A DNA stretch of 64,000 bases, from the NCBI GenBank assembly GCA_023053545.1, contig JAKZAN010000007.1, forward strand, positions 2,418,001 through 2,482,000, read 5' to 3'. This stretch comes from Lepidurus packardi. Taxonomy: Eukaryota; Arthropoda; Branchiopoda; Notostraca; Triopsidae. Of this stretch, positions 12,700 to 26,150 are shown one piece after another; the stretch's first letter is position 1, and every line of letters begins with the position of its first letter. The notes beneath the pieces were generated by a model. That model made no database searches and had not been told where the DNA came from. It saw only the letters and a list, made by a program, of their open reading frames with translations. The translations under genes and the position numbers were made by a program.

Positions 12700-14619
12700 G
12701 CAAATTTAATTCTAAGTTATCTTTTTATTTCCCATTAGGCTAGATGTTAGGCGATTCTGAAAGCCCATTCTGGAGCTAATCAGTCAAAGCCATAAAAATT
12801 TCAGGAATGTCTAGGATGTCGTTCTTGATTTCAAGAAAATCACCCACCGGCTTGCGTAAGACTGCCGGAGGAAGAGTGAAGCCAAGCGATACACTGCTGG
12901 CTGCTGAACAAGGTACATGTTGATCATGGTATCTCAAAAGCTATTGCGAAGGTAGCATGTAGTTAAAGAAATGCGAACGAAACGCTCAATAATATGTTTA
13001 TTTCATGGCTATTTTAAGAATGTGCGCCTTTCTTGCTTGCCAGTTTTTCTCCCCTGGGAGATCACATCGTCCCAACTTTTTAACTCCGGCGTTTGTTACG
13101 GGCTGGCTTTTCGGTCTGAGCACAGAAGCTTCAGAAATTCTGCTTAGTGTATAGTGTGTTGTTTTAACTTATTTTAAGCGATGAGGGACGTAATTGAGTT
13201 GTTTGTAACCTTGTTTGTCGTTAATATTTACAATTGGCGTATGTTTGCATTTCACAAGACAGACGGAGTTGTGCTCGTATGTGTTCAGTCTTATACGAAA
13301 TATTTTCTACTATTTTTTTAAACCTGACTCTTCTTTTTATTCTTCTTTGATAACGCGGATGAAGTCGAGTTGAGAATGATCAAAGCTTATTAGCGGTACC
13401 CTTCAGAGCAGGTGTTTACTGTTAGGACTTGTTCGAAATCTGAGAAAAGATTATGCCTGAGAAAGATAAGCTATTGGGCATACAGATGTTAGCAAGAACC
13501 GCCGCGCATAGCGAAATTGTTGTGCACAGTACGTGACATTAGTATGTTATCGGCAACGACATTCCTCCTTCCAATCCTGAGAAGCACGAGCATATGCAGA
13601 CCAAAGACCATACAGCTAACGGAGCGTCCTTTAATGGTGCCATAAAAATCGGGATTTTTTTTACTCACTTCGGCCATCAACCATCACTTTGGCTTCACCC
13701 CTCCCCTGAAATGGCGTCAGCACCAGGTTGACCCCCCCCCCCCCCCATGTAATGAATATAAGCTTTTATATACATTTTTTTTACAGATGCACACCTCATA
13801 GTACGTCTAAAGACCTTAGTCTCTCGGTGGAAATAGTCCCTTACTCCCCTTCCTTTTTAACTTTAGCTTTTCCCCAGATATGACCTCGTACTGTCAACGT
13901 CGGAGATCAGCAAAGGATTCCTCCGACAAGGAAATCGAGTTGCTAATTGCTCCCAGAAGCTTTCGGGGCTGTTTCGGCTTATATACCCCAGCAACCACTA
14001 CGCAAAAGCAAAACTGTACAAAAGCATGTTTTGCCACCAGCAAAGAGAAGTTTGTAGGAGTAGAGGATGGCGTCACTTTTTTGCCAACCCCCACTCCGAT
14101 TTTGAATGCGTAAATAGATAAAGGCGCTAGCTCTCCGGTATGGCTGCCATAGTCCGGCCATCTGTCCCCCCGTGTTATAAGGACAGGAAAATTTGAAATT
14201 TGGCAGAAAGGGGCGCGGCTTAAACCGCTTAATAATTAATTACTCGGTTCATATGCATAAATGACATAGGGGTTCTTCAGCCAGAAAAGTAGTTATGTCT
14301 CTTCTATAACATATATTTTTTTTCCTTTTGAAACCTTACTCCCCCTTTAAGATGATTTTTAAATGTCTAGAAAGTACGCAATGTTGCTGGTAGATGGCTG
14401 TCTGGTTACTTTTTTCGGCTAAATTGGCGCATGTGAAACAAAAACAACGGACTGTGAATGGTTCGGCTAAGCTTGCAAATTGGTCAAATTAAATTATAAT
14501 AAAGCATTCCTTCCGCATTAAATGTTTTCTGAGGAGGTTCCTTGGAATGTAGAATGGTATCAACAATGTAAATAAAATACTACTTGTGTTGGTTTTTATT
14601 TATGTTTGCTTCATTACAG
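12700..14619. other. region upstream of POLK, probable promoter and 5'UTR intron
   Basis: No gene is supported. A 15-C run lies at 13732-13746. The stretch ends at a good splice acceptor (TTCATTACAG, AG at 14618-14619). The POLK start codon therefore lies in an exon beginning at 14620, and at least one 5'UTR exon must lie upstream. Confidence 0.45.
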
Positions 14620-14717
14620 GTCGGACTGCTGATTTTGTTGTTAAAATCTTTAAGATCGCCCAGCTGGACGTGTAACTTGATACTGTGATAGACTGTAACG
14701 TAACCTACAAAAATACC

Positions 14718-16795
14718 ATGGAGTTATCTATAATGAAGCTAAACGATAATAAAGCTGGGATGCAAAGCTTGGATACCGACAAGATCAATCAGATCATTAA
14801 AGAAGCATCACAAGGGTCCAAATTCTACCAACACAAGTTGAAGTCTCAAGATCGCATTAATGCCAAAATTTCCGAACTGCAAGCGAAGCTTGCTACATTT
14901 TCAGAAGAGCAATTGAACGTTTCAAAGAAAAAGGTATTCAATCATCATCCCTTGGTATCACAACCTATTTTCTTTTTGTTCTAGATGGATAGTCTGGCCG
15001 CTCAGCTAGAACTTTCAAGGGATTTAACCCAGACCATAGTTCATGTTGATATGGATGCTTTTTATGCTGCCGTGGAAATGCGCGATAATCCTGACCTTGT
15101 GTAAACAAGTTTGAGACTTTTTTTTCACGTGGAAAAAAAACTAATCTCTTGAAAATTTGCAGAGATAAACCAATGGCTGTTGGAGGTTTGGGGATGCTCA
15201 GCACCTCGAATTACTTAGCCAGGCGGTTTGGAGTCAGAGCGGCTATGCCCGGTTTCATTGGCAAAAAGCTTTGTCCCCAACTTGTCATCGTAGCCCCCAA
15301 CTTTGACAAGTACACGGCCGTTGCCAAGGAAATCCAAGCCGTGTTTACAGAGTATGATCCTAACTTCTCTGCCATGTCGTTGGACGAAGCCTACTTGAAT
15401 ATTACGCGTTATTTGCAAACGGCACAGCAATCATCTCCACAAGTTACGGCTTCGGAAACGGTGGAGGAGATGCGTCGTAAAATATTTGAGAAAACGCAAC
15501 TCACAGCTAGTGCTGGCATCGCTGCCAATACCATGCTCGCAAAAGTGTGCTCGGATAAAAACAAACCTAATGGCCAGTTTCTTCTCTCGAGCGATATTCA
15601 GTCTATTAGGGATTTCGTCGCCAAACTGCCCATTCGGAAAGTTTGTGGAATTGGCAATGTCACTGAGCAATTGTTGGGCTCTTTGGGGGTGGTTCACTGC
15701 CAAGATTTGTGGATCAAACGTGATGTCCTGGGCTTACTATTTTCAGAAGTCAGCTATGAACACTTTTTACACATAGCTTTAGGATTAGGGGGAACCGAAT
15801 TGGGCACGTGGACTGAAAGGGACAGGAAATCTGTAAGTAGTGAAACGACTTTTGCTGCTCAAAGCGATCCAGCCAAGTTGTTGCAAATTTCTAGTGACCT
15901 CAGTCAAGATTTAGCGGCGGATTTAAAGCGGAAAGGTCTTCTAGGAAGAGCAGTGACGCTCAAGTTAAAGACAGACGCTTTTGACGTGAAAACCCGCGTG
16001 CAAAATCTCCTCGACTATACTAATGATGCCAAGACCATTGCTCAGGCAGCTCATCGTATTTTACTGGCCGAAATCCATTCGCAGAAGCCTGGCGCTTTGA
16101 CGCTAAGACTTTTGGGAGTCCGAATGTCCAATTTGTGTCCCGAGCAAGCCGTGTGGGGCGGTTCGGGTAAGCGGCAAAAAACCTTGGAAGAAATGCTCAG
16201 CCAAAGCAAACGACTCAAATTCCCCATAGAAACGTTTCCTTCATCTCGTCAGAATGTGGAGTCGAAGGCAGAAGTAGATGTCAGACAGCAGGAGTATCAA
16301 TGTCCCGTGTGTAATAATGTCACCGCAGAAAACTTGGAAGCATTTAACTGCCACTTGGACCAATGCTTAGGCTTAGCTTCAAGCAATAAAGACAGCGTCA
16401 CTCACTTGGAAGTTCCAAACCTGAGTAGTGCATTAATACCTGTCAGTTCGATTGTGGATTTCGACTCCAATTTGGCGTTGCCATCCACATCAGTAACTCT
16501 TCGTTGCCCCGTGTGTGGAAAATGGCAAACCTGCCTAGGCGAAGCTGCTTTGAACCAACATCTTGATGAATGTTTGAACGAACCTCTTTTAAAACGATGG
16601 CAAAAAACAGAACCAGCGGCTCCCGAACTGAAGACGCCTTCCCTAGCGTGTGCCACGAAGAATATTAATAAGTATTCATCAACCCAGCCGAGTACCGGTT
16701 CCAGCTCGAGTAAGCATAAGAAAAGCCAGGGTAAAATTCCTTCCTCATTCCCTAAGCAAATTAAGCTGGATAGCTTTGTGGCGAAGAAGAGCTAG
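14718..16795 (+). CDS. POLK: DNA polymerase kappa (Y-family translesion polymerase)
   Basis: Y-family DNA polymerase that inserts nucleotides opposite and extends past bulky minor-groove lesions in the nucleus. Coding exons are 14718-14933, 14985-15100 and 15163-16795 (introns 51 and 62 bp), giving 654 aa. The ATG at 14718 sits in AAATACCATGG. The kappa-specific N-clasp (LNDNKAGMQ, then GSKFY) is present. Catalytic carboxylates are D94 in VDMDAF and D185/E186 in SLDEAYLNI; the steric gate is Y99. Two UBZ4-type ubiquitin-binding zinc fingers follow (C491, C494, H508, C512 and C559, C562, H577, C581). The C-terminus (643-654, starting QIKLDSFV) resembles a PCNA-binding PIP box without the second aromatic. 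It is shorter than human Pol kappa (870 aa), mostly in the inter-finger linkers and the insertion after the SLDEAY block. The second intron joins in phase 2 and completes a valine codon. Confidence 0.97.
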
Positions 16796-18460
16796 AGATA
16801 ATTAATAATTTGGAAGTCGCTGCATGCTACGAAGATAAGTGGCTTATACATTGATAATGTGATGACGATAGTTTATTTATATTTTGTACATGTTCAGAGT
16901 ATACAGTATTGTATTACGAGTTTTATCAGAATAATGAAAGCCAAAAGCGCGCTATTGCAATGCTTGAATATGAAGCTGTAACATTATTTTTTCAACAATT
17001 TTTCCAAGCATGGCCGTGACCGTCGTCCTGTTAATCTGTGATAAAGTAGTGGTTTGATAAGAAAGGAAACGAAATGAAAAACAACCTAGACTTCTTGAAT
17101 TCGCATTTTTCTTATATATTTACCCAATCATTAACGGGGAGACTGTAAAAGTGCTTATTCTCAGGATTTCCACTTTTAAAATCATTTCACACTTTTGTAT
17201 GGTATTCATTCATTGTATAGGATGCAGTTTCATAAATACATTACTTGTTTAAAGACATTCTGTGTTCCTTCTTCGTCTTCCGCCACATGTTAGCGTAGCT
17301 GCAAGCGAAATGCGAGCGACGTCTTGTTGCGGTCAAGCCGGACCTGTGTGACGGGAAGCGGTAACAGGAACATCCCTAGTGTTTGCAAGCGTTTTCCTGA
17401 TCCGCGTGTGATCAAGTTTAGGCAAATACGCCCTTTGGGTATGCTAAGGTTTATCGCATGCTAAGATGTCTTGAGACCTTTTGAGTCTGATCGATTTCTT
17501 ATAAACTCAGTGTTTCTCCATTGTTTAGCCGAGTTTAACCCGTTCTTGGATCGCAAAGTTTCCTGGTTCAGGAAAGTTTTGTTTTATTGATTTTTCTCCC
17601 CTAGGCCAAGGAAAAGTCTTGCTATGATAAGCCAAAGTCTTTTCGACATTTTGTAGCGTGCAGTTCCCAAACGCCCTTGTTTGTAAGTATAGCAACAAAA
17701 CCAGCATAGTGGCAGGGAGCGTTAGGGAGCATTTTTACAATATTAACGACTTGCAGGTCCGGCCGGGTGCAGCTTTTGCCTGTTTATAGACCTGGTTCTT
17801 AATATATTGATAAGGGGTGTGAACCACCAAACGTGGATCACCCGTATCTTGTGGGTTGTGGCATAGAATACGCAACAAAGAATGATTGGCAAATACAGTT
17901 TACGGGGAAGCTTACATTGATAATGCCCTTTACTTTCCTTCGCTCAGAACCAATTCATTAATATAGAGTAGCTTTCATTCCAGTGCTCGGAGAAAACGCA
18001 ATGGATTTTGCTGTCCAAATCGTAAGGCGCTGCTGCGAATTTTGCTAAGAGAGCTTTGAACCAAGTTGATTGTTATGGTTCACGTTTCCTTGCCAACGTG
18101 TGCTGCTCACTTTAACTAATTAGTTGACAGTTTACACTCTTGCAAGAGTTTTCGGAAGCTTCAACTGTTTACCGTTTTTTTCACCAAGTCCGTGCTTTTT
18201 ATTCTTCTCCCTTCTTTGTCACAGTCTCTGCTTTGCTTTGCTTGTTCTAGCAAAGCGGAAGCATGCAGGATGTCAGGGGCATGTTTGACTTAATTTGAAA
18301 AGGTCAACAAGCCTTGAAATTGATTTGTCCCTTTATGTTCCTTGTCTTCCTCGATCAAGTGCAAAATAAAATCATTCAAACAGAATTGTAACGCTCTTTA
18401 GACTGAAGAAGTATTGTACTTTAGCCCGACTCTTTATAACTTTTCATCGTTTCATTAACT
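16796..18460. other. POLK 3' flank and non-coding stretch
   Basis: Contains the presumed POLK 3'UTR. No canonical AATAAA is obvious soon after the stop; the closest variant I see is AATAAT near 16931. Nothing else is recognisable. Confidence 0.4.
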
Positions 18461-18791
18461 ATGACTTTTTTTTTAACTTTCCTCCAAGCATGTACACGCC
18501 CATTTTTGCTTTTCGAAAGTGCTGCACACTTTTCCGATTCTCCGAGCCCCGGGATAAGATGGGCGTGTTGGGGAAGATACGATGCTGGTGCGGATTGCCG
18601 GTATCGCTCTTTTCGTATTTCTGCCACGGTTTCTCTGAACTCGGCTCGGGGCCGCCTTTGCGTCTCTCCCAAAAGGGGCGCCAGTGCCAGTCTCGTGCTC
18701 GCCGTCGTGTCGTCTACGTGCTTGGGCCGTGCCAAGGCTTGTCCTGTTGTGGTCGTTTTGTTTGTCCTCGTCGTCAATTTAGTCCTTCAAG
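18461..18791 (+). CDS. possible first exon of an unrecognised membrane or secreted protein
   Basis: Open from ATG 18461 to a donor CAAG|GTAAAA (phase 1), 110 codons. The last ~25 residues are strongly hydrophobic (PVVVVLFVLVVNLVLQ), consistent with a signal anchor or transmembrane helix after a basic, serine-rich tail. The stretch 18520-18790 is GC- and CpG-rich against an AT-rich background, as first exons often are. Joining to 24127-24214 keeps the frame open. Against it: two other frames (18490-18795 plus, 18421-18777 minus) are also open for about 100 codons, no family is recognised, and the spacing from ATG to hydrophobic segment is long for a cleaved signal peptide. Confidence 0.3.
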
Positions 18792-21700
18792 GTAAAAATA
18801 TTGCTTTAATCTGCTCGTTGTAAGGTATTAGGCTAAACTTTTCTGCTCCCAAATCCCTGACATGCGCAGTATCCTTTGCTTTGTCAAAAAACGCGTAAAG
18901 GATAGGGAAGTTGACCCTTCTCGTGCAAGATACATACCAGTGAAACGTGGGATTGGGACATATCAAGGATGAGCCAGATTGACGTGATTGTATTCGACCA
19001 ATGGAAAAAATCACCGGTTAAACCTGCCGTTGGTGAATTTTCTCTAGTAAACATAGGTTTACAACCTGGATGGGCGCCTTTTTTTCGTGTTTAGGTCGAG
19101 AATCTGCCATGAGAATTATCGCGTAATTACCAATCATTCGAGCTCGGGATTGCTAAGTAAGTACTGGCCTAAGGGCAGATACATCTCTACTATTTAGTTA
19201 TCCGAGTATCGCGCGTGAGCCAGAAAACTTGGCTTCAGAAAGGCAGGAAATGAAAATAGGAATGACGTGGGAGACTCAAATCGCTTGGCGTACCTACACA
19301 CACACACACGTTTGCACATGCAGCAGGCAACCTGGCTTCTTGCGCCATGTTTTCCCCTCACGTATTGTACCCCGAAATATCTAATTAAGCCAACTTCTCA
19401 ATAAGGGACATACACATCAAAACATGGTTAGTTGGTAAATGCCACTGAATAGCATGAAATGCAGTTAATTATCTCACAAGACCAAGTATACTAACTTAAA
19501 CTTTTTAGCTCAAGGAATGGCAAGAAATTTAAGCACGCCGAACCGACAACATGGAGGGTGGGAGAGCGGAGAAACGCAGGTATCCTATTGTAATGGATAA
19601 TGTTTCCCGTGTGTGAGAGAGTTGAGTGTGTTTGCATGGCCGTGTTGTGTTTGGGGTCCAGAGAACGTACCAGGTTTCAGATTTCCGTGCGGTTGTTTCA
19701 CACTAACTCTTAAATATGCTTATCATTAAATCTGAAAGAGAAAAGCGAGAAGGTGTAGTAAAGCGAAGCTTTTTAGGGGTTTTCCCCCGTTAACTAGACG
19801 TAAGAGTAAAAGGGGCGGAATAAGGCAAGGAAAACAAAAACTTGTTGACGTGGAAATCGCTTTCCTGCAATCAGCCAGTTTATGTAGGGCTGCCATGGAA
19901 GAAAACCCAAGTAAGCATTGACTTGGCTCGCTCAAGTCAACATATCTACGTTGTAGGGAAAATAGAATAAGACATTTCTCGCAATCACGCTTCTTAATGG
20001 ATGGCTCTCGTGGGCAACGTAGGTTGCCGGCTTAAAAGTTCCCTAGGCTCCCAGTTAAACGAGACTTTATGACCCAACTTACTCTTTGGAACGTTACAGA
20101 GGTTGGTGTGGCGAGGTACAGAGCTAACGTACATGCACTCACGCAGCTTCCGTCTAAATGAAGCCTCAATAAATCTGTCTGCTTTCTTTAAGAAAGGTCT
20201 TTGTCACTGCTCAAATTTGCATTCGTTCCCCTCAGTAGTCAAACGCAGCCAATGAATTCTTGAATTAGAATTTGAGTTTATAGGATCCCTTCACTGGAAC
20301 CTTATTTCAATGCGATTCAGAGATTTCCATTTCAAAGCAGAGATTGGCGTACACGTTATTGTTTCAACTTGCTTTGTTGAATGCATTCTAACCTAATGAA
20401 CGTTGAGGTTTCTCAAGTTGTAGATTCCGGGTTATTGCTGTTCTCAAGACCAACCTCATTTCACGTAATTTGACTGCATGATCAGTTTTTTTTGCCTCTT
20501 TTTTCAAAAGTTTTTTTTCAAATTAAACTCCGTTTCTGTACCTCTTTTACTTTTACTTGCGAGAAATGTTGGCTGCTTGGGAATTCCTTTCTAGCAATGT
20601 CAAGCGTTATACTGCTGTTTGCAAATGGATATAAAAAAGCACTTTTGTAGCAAACTGGGTTCTTTTGGACGATCATTTAAAGTGCGACTGCCGTGGCGGC
20701 TTCCATTGTTCTGGGCCTTATTTTATTATTTTGTCTTTGTTTATATTTTGTCTTTTGTTTCCTACAATGTAAGCGATGAACAAGACGTTCAAGAGCAAGC
20801 TTAAGAGTCAGAAAGTGCTTGCATACTTTTTATAAAGCTGGGTAGTGACGTTCAGGCATTGTTAGTAAACGCAATGGCTGGGAGATCGTGCAATATTACG
20901 CGAAAGGCTTTGATGCCTGAAGTAAACGAGCGCAAATTAGCAGGCTTGGCTAGATTTAACCGCGTACACCTTTTCCCATACCTTTCGATCAGTGCAGCGA
21001 CTCTTTTAGCACATCTTGATGAATGATGACAGCAGCGGAACAATTTCCTTAAATGTAAGGCACAAGAAGAGGTGATGCTTTTCAGTCACGTGCTGTTTAA
21101 AAGCCGTTTAGTGTCTATAACGGTCGTTAATTGTCACGAATGTAAAAACGACGAGATATCCCAAAATAAGAAGACCTGCATGTTAGGTCTGCATAGTGTA
21201 TATACTTGTGCTGGTGTGCAACTGCCCATATGGTTCCCATGTGGGGTCTGTTTTCCTCCCTCCTTTTCCCAAATGTCTGTATGTTTGTGTTCGCCATGAT
21301 AGACGTACAATTTTAAGTTTAGCTGGTAGCCCCTGTTCATATTTGACTGACTAGCCATCCTTGCACCGAGTCAAAATCCTCGGCATTTTGAAATTTCGAG
21401 GGAAAAAAATGCAAATTTTTTTAAATTAAAAAAAAAAATCATCAGTGCTCAAAAACACGTGTTGTCACTTGGGACATCGCAAAGGGAGAAAAACTAGGAC
21501 AGTATATACGCACTCTCTTAGCCTTTGTAGATAGTGTGCTTTGTAGTACATGTATTGTGTACAGTATGCTTCCATTATAGGTCGTAAATTGGATGAGACT
21601 ATTCTTTTTTCATGTTTATGTAGTTAAAACGGCGTTGAAATGAATAACCAGACTGGTGTTCTATATCCAAAGCATCTGACACCGCGACTCCACCCCCTCT

Positions 21701-24126
21701 GGGAACAGGTGTTTTCTTTTTTTTATTATTTTTTATACGCTCGACGCCATTCCAAACGCGTTTCATTGGATCTTGCTTTTGTTAACAATATAGTTCCCAT
21801 TCAAGCGTGTTGGATTTAGGGGTTCGGGACGCTGGTTAAGTTGGTTTCAAGACCAGGTGCAAATAGAAAGCGAGAATAAATTGGATGGAGGGTGATATTC
21901 ATAAGCCTATGTTAGCCCTGCCGGAGAATAATAGGATAAGGTCACGTCTTACGTGTGCTTCATTAATGACCAAAACTCATAAACACCACAGGGGCCAAGA
22001 AAATATAATTCCTTTTCGAAACTCTTCCTGAAATCGGGTAGCGTGGTGTCTTGCGTTGGTAATAATGCAGGAAGTGGTGAGCCCTAACCGACTTGTGCTG
22101 GTTTGTTAGGTACGTTAACTTGCAGTCGCAAGCGAATGCAGAGCACGTCTGGTGGGGATCTACCGAAGAGGTGCAAAAGGACCCAGAGCTCATTGCTGGG
22201 TTCCCATACGTTACGTTGCAAGTCAGATTGTCAAAAAGCACTCAGTTTAGGGGATAGATGTACTTACTCCTGGGCTTAGAGTACGCTCATTACCATTGAT
22301 TAGCTAATTAAAAGATCTGAGTCAGTACTCGCGTTAGTTGAAACGTATATACCGAGGAGAATTATGGGGGCAGGAAACCCTGTCTCAAATGGAAAGGAGG
22401 GGATACTCTACTACTTCGCAGCACTGCTTCTGGATGTCGGAAAAGCTTGGAAGATGAGGATGCTGGCGGCTACTGTACGCTGTGCTTTGCATTTCCTCTT
22501 AATGAGACGCCACACGGGGGGAAAGGGGGAAAAGCAACCAGGTCGTAATGAGTGCATCCCTAAATCGCCAGAGCAGAGCTGCAACGCTAAGATTATATGT
22601 GTATATGAGGGGTATAGTATCTCAACGCCGCTCTATGCAGCATCCCATCATACTTTGGTTGAGCCGTTCAGCCCCAACCAAGGACCCTTCATTATCAGGT
22701 GCATCTTGTGTCAGTTGCGGGTCATACTTTATTTAGAGCCGTCTACTGCCTTTCATTCCGCCTCTGCCTCGAAGCACGTGATGTTACAAAAGCAGAAAAG
22801 CCGAGTTGCGTTGAATTGAGAAATCACTCTTTCCATTCGTTAGGTCAGGTTTGAATTCTGTGGCCATCAGACGTTGTTTGTAAGGTAGTGTAGGCCTTTC
22901 TTTAGTAGTACTTTTAAAGACTTTTACTCTACTTGCTAATGTGTCGCCAGTTTTTTCTTTCCTTTTTCTTCTTTCGGGTGGGAGTGGGGTCTCTTTGTTT
23001 ACGCAACGACCCCTTGAATGGTTTTTTCCAATAGTGTAGCTAGTGTGCTTGCTCTCGGTGTTCTGTATGCATTACTTTTTTGTGTGGAGGACGAACGTGT
23101 AGGATAGAAGCAATGTTATGGGCTAAGGCCGTCGACATTGGCACGATCGATAATCCTGCCATACTGCAACCCGGTTCTCGACTTACGGGCCAAAGAAGGA
23201 AGAGCTTCAATCTAACATCAATGTAACGGCGTTGGTCTCTCTCTCTCGCTCTCTACTGTATGTTTTTCCTGTCGCAATTGTTATTGTAAGGCAAGACGTT
23301 AGTGCTTCTAATTTTTTCCTTCGCTGCGCTCGATAAATTAACCTTGCTGTGACCTTAAACCCGTAAACACGACTAAAGAAAGCCCTGGGAAATGCGTACT
23401 GTACATGTGTCTAGTTTCCATTGGAAATGATTCAGAAAAATTGACAAAACTCGGGAAAAAGTCCTATTTACACAGTACACAGCCAAAATTTACTATTTAG
23501 CTCGAGTTTAGACTTTGTCTAGAAATGGAGCATTTTATTTTTAGTGAAGTTGAACGGTTTGACGGTTACTGGTTATTCCTTTGCCTTGTGTTTTTTAAGG
23601 CTTTTAGTTGGTTCAAGTTGATAAAAACTTGGGTTCGGACTACTTTCCTTCAAGTTGATATCCTTGAAAATCTTGATGACCTGAAGAATCTCTTTTGCTG
23701 AGAGAAAAGAAAGCTTGTCAATCTGGCGCTTCATTTTCTGCCTACCTTCACATGCAAATTTTATGAGGGCCCTTATGAGCACAGAACCGCCACCGCCAGC
23801 TCCGCACGCCCCAGTAAAAGAGAACTTTTTCGTTCAAAGTTATGGGAAAAGCTGAGAACAGTGCTTAAGCGGCTCGTTCCGAAATCGGATTCTTCAGAGA
23901 CGTTTTGGTTGAGCGAATCTGTCTTGTGTCTTGGCAACGCTTAAACTTGAGATGAGACTTGATTCACTCAATAAACTGGGTTGGCTCCTCCATTCATTTC
24001 TTCGTTTTCACTCGCACGGACAGGAATGAGAGAATTCCCCCGTTGTTTTTTTCTCTTTTTTATGAGTAAACCATGAGGTAGCAAGTTCTGACTAATGACT
24101 TGTTGTTTTTTCCTCTTCTTTGGCAG
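18792..24126. other. long stretch without a recognised gene (possible large intron)
   Basis: No recognisable coding exon. Contains a CA repeat near 19300-19312 and a CT repeat near 23238-23250. The open frames at 22364-22819 plus and 21963-22241 minus have no domain and no convincing splice context. If 18461-18791 and 24127-24214 are real exons, this is their intron. Confidence 0.35.
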
Positions 24127-24214
24127 GTGTTTTGTATATGTGGACAAGTGTTGCTCATCCGTCGTGTGCTGTGACTGTGGAGGTACCCGAACCTAACGAT
24201 TACTGGAATTCAGG
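24127..24214 (+). CDS. possible internal exon continuing the 18461 exon
   Basis: Preceded by a strong polypyrimidine tract and acceptor (about 24100-24126, ending TTTGGCAG) and followed by donor CAGG|GTAAAT. Of its three frames only one is open, and it is the one reached from the phase-1 donor at 18791. It reads on from the hydrophobic segment and includes AHPSCAVTVEVPEPNDYWNS. It ends in phase 2. A possible terminal exon starts at 24998 after another strong acceptor (TTTCTTTTCAG) and stays open to a stop at 25077-25079, but this join is weaker. No family recognised. Confidence 0.3.
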
Positions 24215-26150
24215 GTAAATGAGTCCTCTCTTTTATTCATTTTTCATTTTTTTTATCGCGTTTTGATGGTAAAAGCCAAAATTAATAACCTTCTGAAACC
24301 AATTAGAAAGGCCCTGACAAAGGAGCTGATATAAAGTCGTAGGGAAAATTTGTAGGCAACGATGACGGTTTATGAATATGTTAAGCTTGGCGAGATATTA
24401 GCAATTTGTGAAACGCCAATGGTTATACCCAATGAACTTTACTAGCCGAAGTGCAGGTCTTTTTTCTTCGTATGAAGGCTCGCGAATGGGGAGGTCCTCA
24501 TGCCTTCGTGAATTTTGAATTTACGTTGAAAGGAACGCCATATGCAGAGGAACCGCCCGATGTGACGAGCAACATATTGGAGCATTTTGAGAAAAGAAAG
24601 GGATGTCCGCCCTTTCTAGCACACAAGGAAAGGAAACTGTCTGAAAAGTGTCGCTTGTTTCCCCAGAAAAAAAAATCGACCGATTTTCACTTGTGGTCCT
24701 CTTCCATAAATTCACGTCATTTTCTTTTCTTGGGATCCCTTTGGATACATAACGCCAATTTCCTTGTGTTTTCTTTTCGTCGAAACATTGATTTTTAACA
24801 AGTCCAAGTTCCGTCATCATTGCGTGCCTGTCAAAGTTTAGGTATACACTAGACACAGTCGGCTGACCAAACTTGGTTCGGTTTGATTACCAAGGCAACA
24901 ACGCGAAGACTAACGAGCAAGTTGCTCCTATGCGGGTTTTGAAACTTATATTTGTGTGTGACAGTCCAATGCGAAGGACTTTTCCTTTTCTTTTCAGTTT
25001 GAATTCCAGAATTCTTTTAGGCGTTTGTTTGAACGATAAGACTACATCCGGCATGACCAAATTTTGTTCACTGGTTTGAAGATTAGATCAAAATTAGTGA
25101 TTTAGCGCAATAGTTGGTTATTTTTAGTTTTTCCTTTGATCTCGAAAGATTAAGTTGAGTCGGTAGGTGATGTAGATCCCGGAACTCTATTCACATTCTT
25201 CGCTAACGACTCTGAAACTTGGATGGGTCCCATCACCGGTTCCTATCTTTCAGTTTAAATTTGTCGCCCTTCGCCTCTTTTGAACCCAAGTTAAGAGCAA
25301 CGGGGTAAAATATGTGAGTGTATGCACATGTGGTAGTGATAGTGACGTCTTGGCAACTCTCCACCACCACCACCACCCCCTTCCCTCTTTCGTCTCGGTC
25401 TTCTTCGTTAACCCACAAGACAGGGATACAAGACAGGGACCAAATATTAAGTCTAAACGACTTGGACGAGAAGCACAAGACACAGATCACGCTACTTTTG
25501 ACACCGTGTCCGTTTTAATTGTTGCTCCGCCCCCGGAGTAGCGTTTCTTTCCTGTGTGAGAGTGCTGAAGTTGTATAGAGTAGCGGACTTAAAATTAGAA
25601 GTTGACTTATTAAGGCAAATAGGACGTACAGTACACGCAACCACTGTCACCCGCGTGCCCCTTTTTTGGCACCCCCTGTTCTTGCACGAAAGTTACGGGT
25701 TTTTGTATACCCCCCCGCTTTATATGATGAGTCAGAACAGGTATATAGGGGTAAGTCATATGGAATATATCAAGTGTGAGTTTATTGAGTTGGTCGTTAG
25801 GGTCAGGCTAAGACAAGGTTCTTGCGTGCAGTGTTGCTGTTACTGAGAAGTAGACAAATTGCATTATAAAACGATCCGGGAATGGGCCAAACCGCACAGC
25901 GCTATTCCAAGTCACGGAGAGAAGACCGACCTTTATGGCTCGACGCAGAACACTCTGGCTGTCAGTTAAACTAGTGTTCTCTATGCGTTTTGTTGGGAAG
26001 GGCTAAAAACCGGCAATGAATTAGTAATTATGTACTAAAAACAGGCAATGGGGAGTTGACAAATAAGTTGAGGCCATTAAAAAAAAAACGTTATCATGAG
26101 GTTAAACCGGGGTGAAAGGGGATTACTGGAACGAAAATCTTCGCAATTTT
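24215..26150. other. stretch without a recognised gene
   Basis: Nothing convincing apart from the possible terminal exon at 24998-25079 noted with the 24127 exon. A CAC triplet repeat lies near 25361-25378. The motif CTAAAAAC, then A or C, then GGCAATG is duplicated at about 26004 and 26034. Confidence 0.35.

Noticed and set aside
22364-22819. 151-codon plus-strand open frame
   Set aside because: Starts at a real ATG, but its composition is random-looking, with no domain, no splice support and no codon pattern distinct from the flanks.
24451-24856. 115- and 111-codon antiparallel open frames
   Set aside because: Neither matches a family, and the plus-strand frame is not preceded by a convincing acceptor in the phase needed to follow the 24127 exon.
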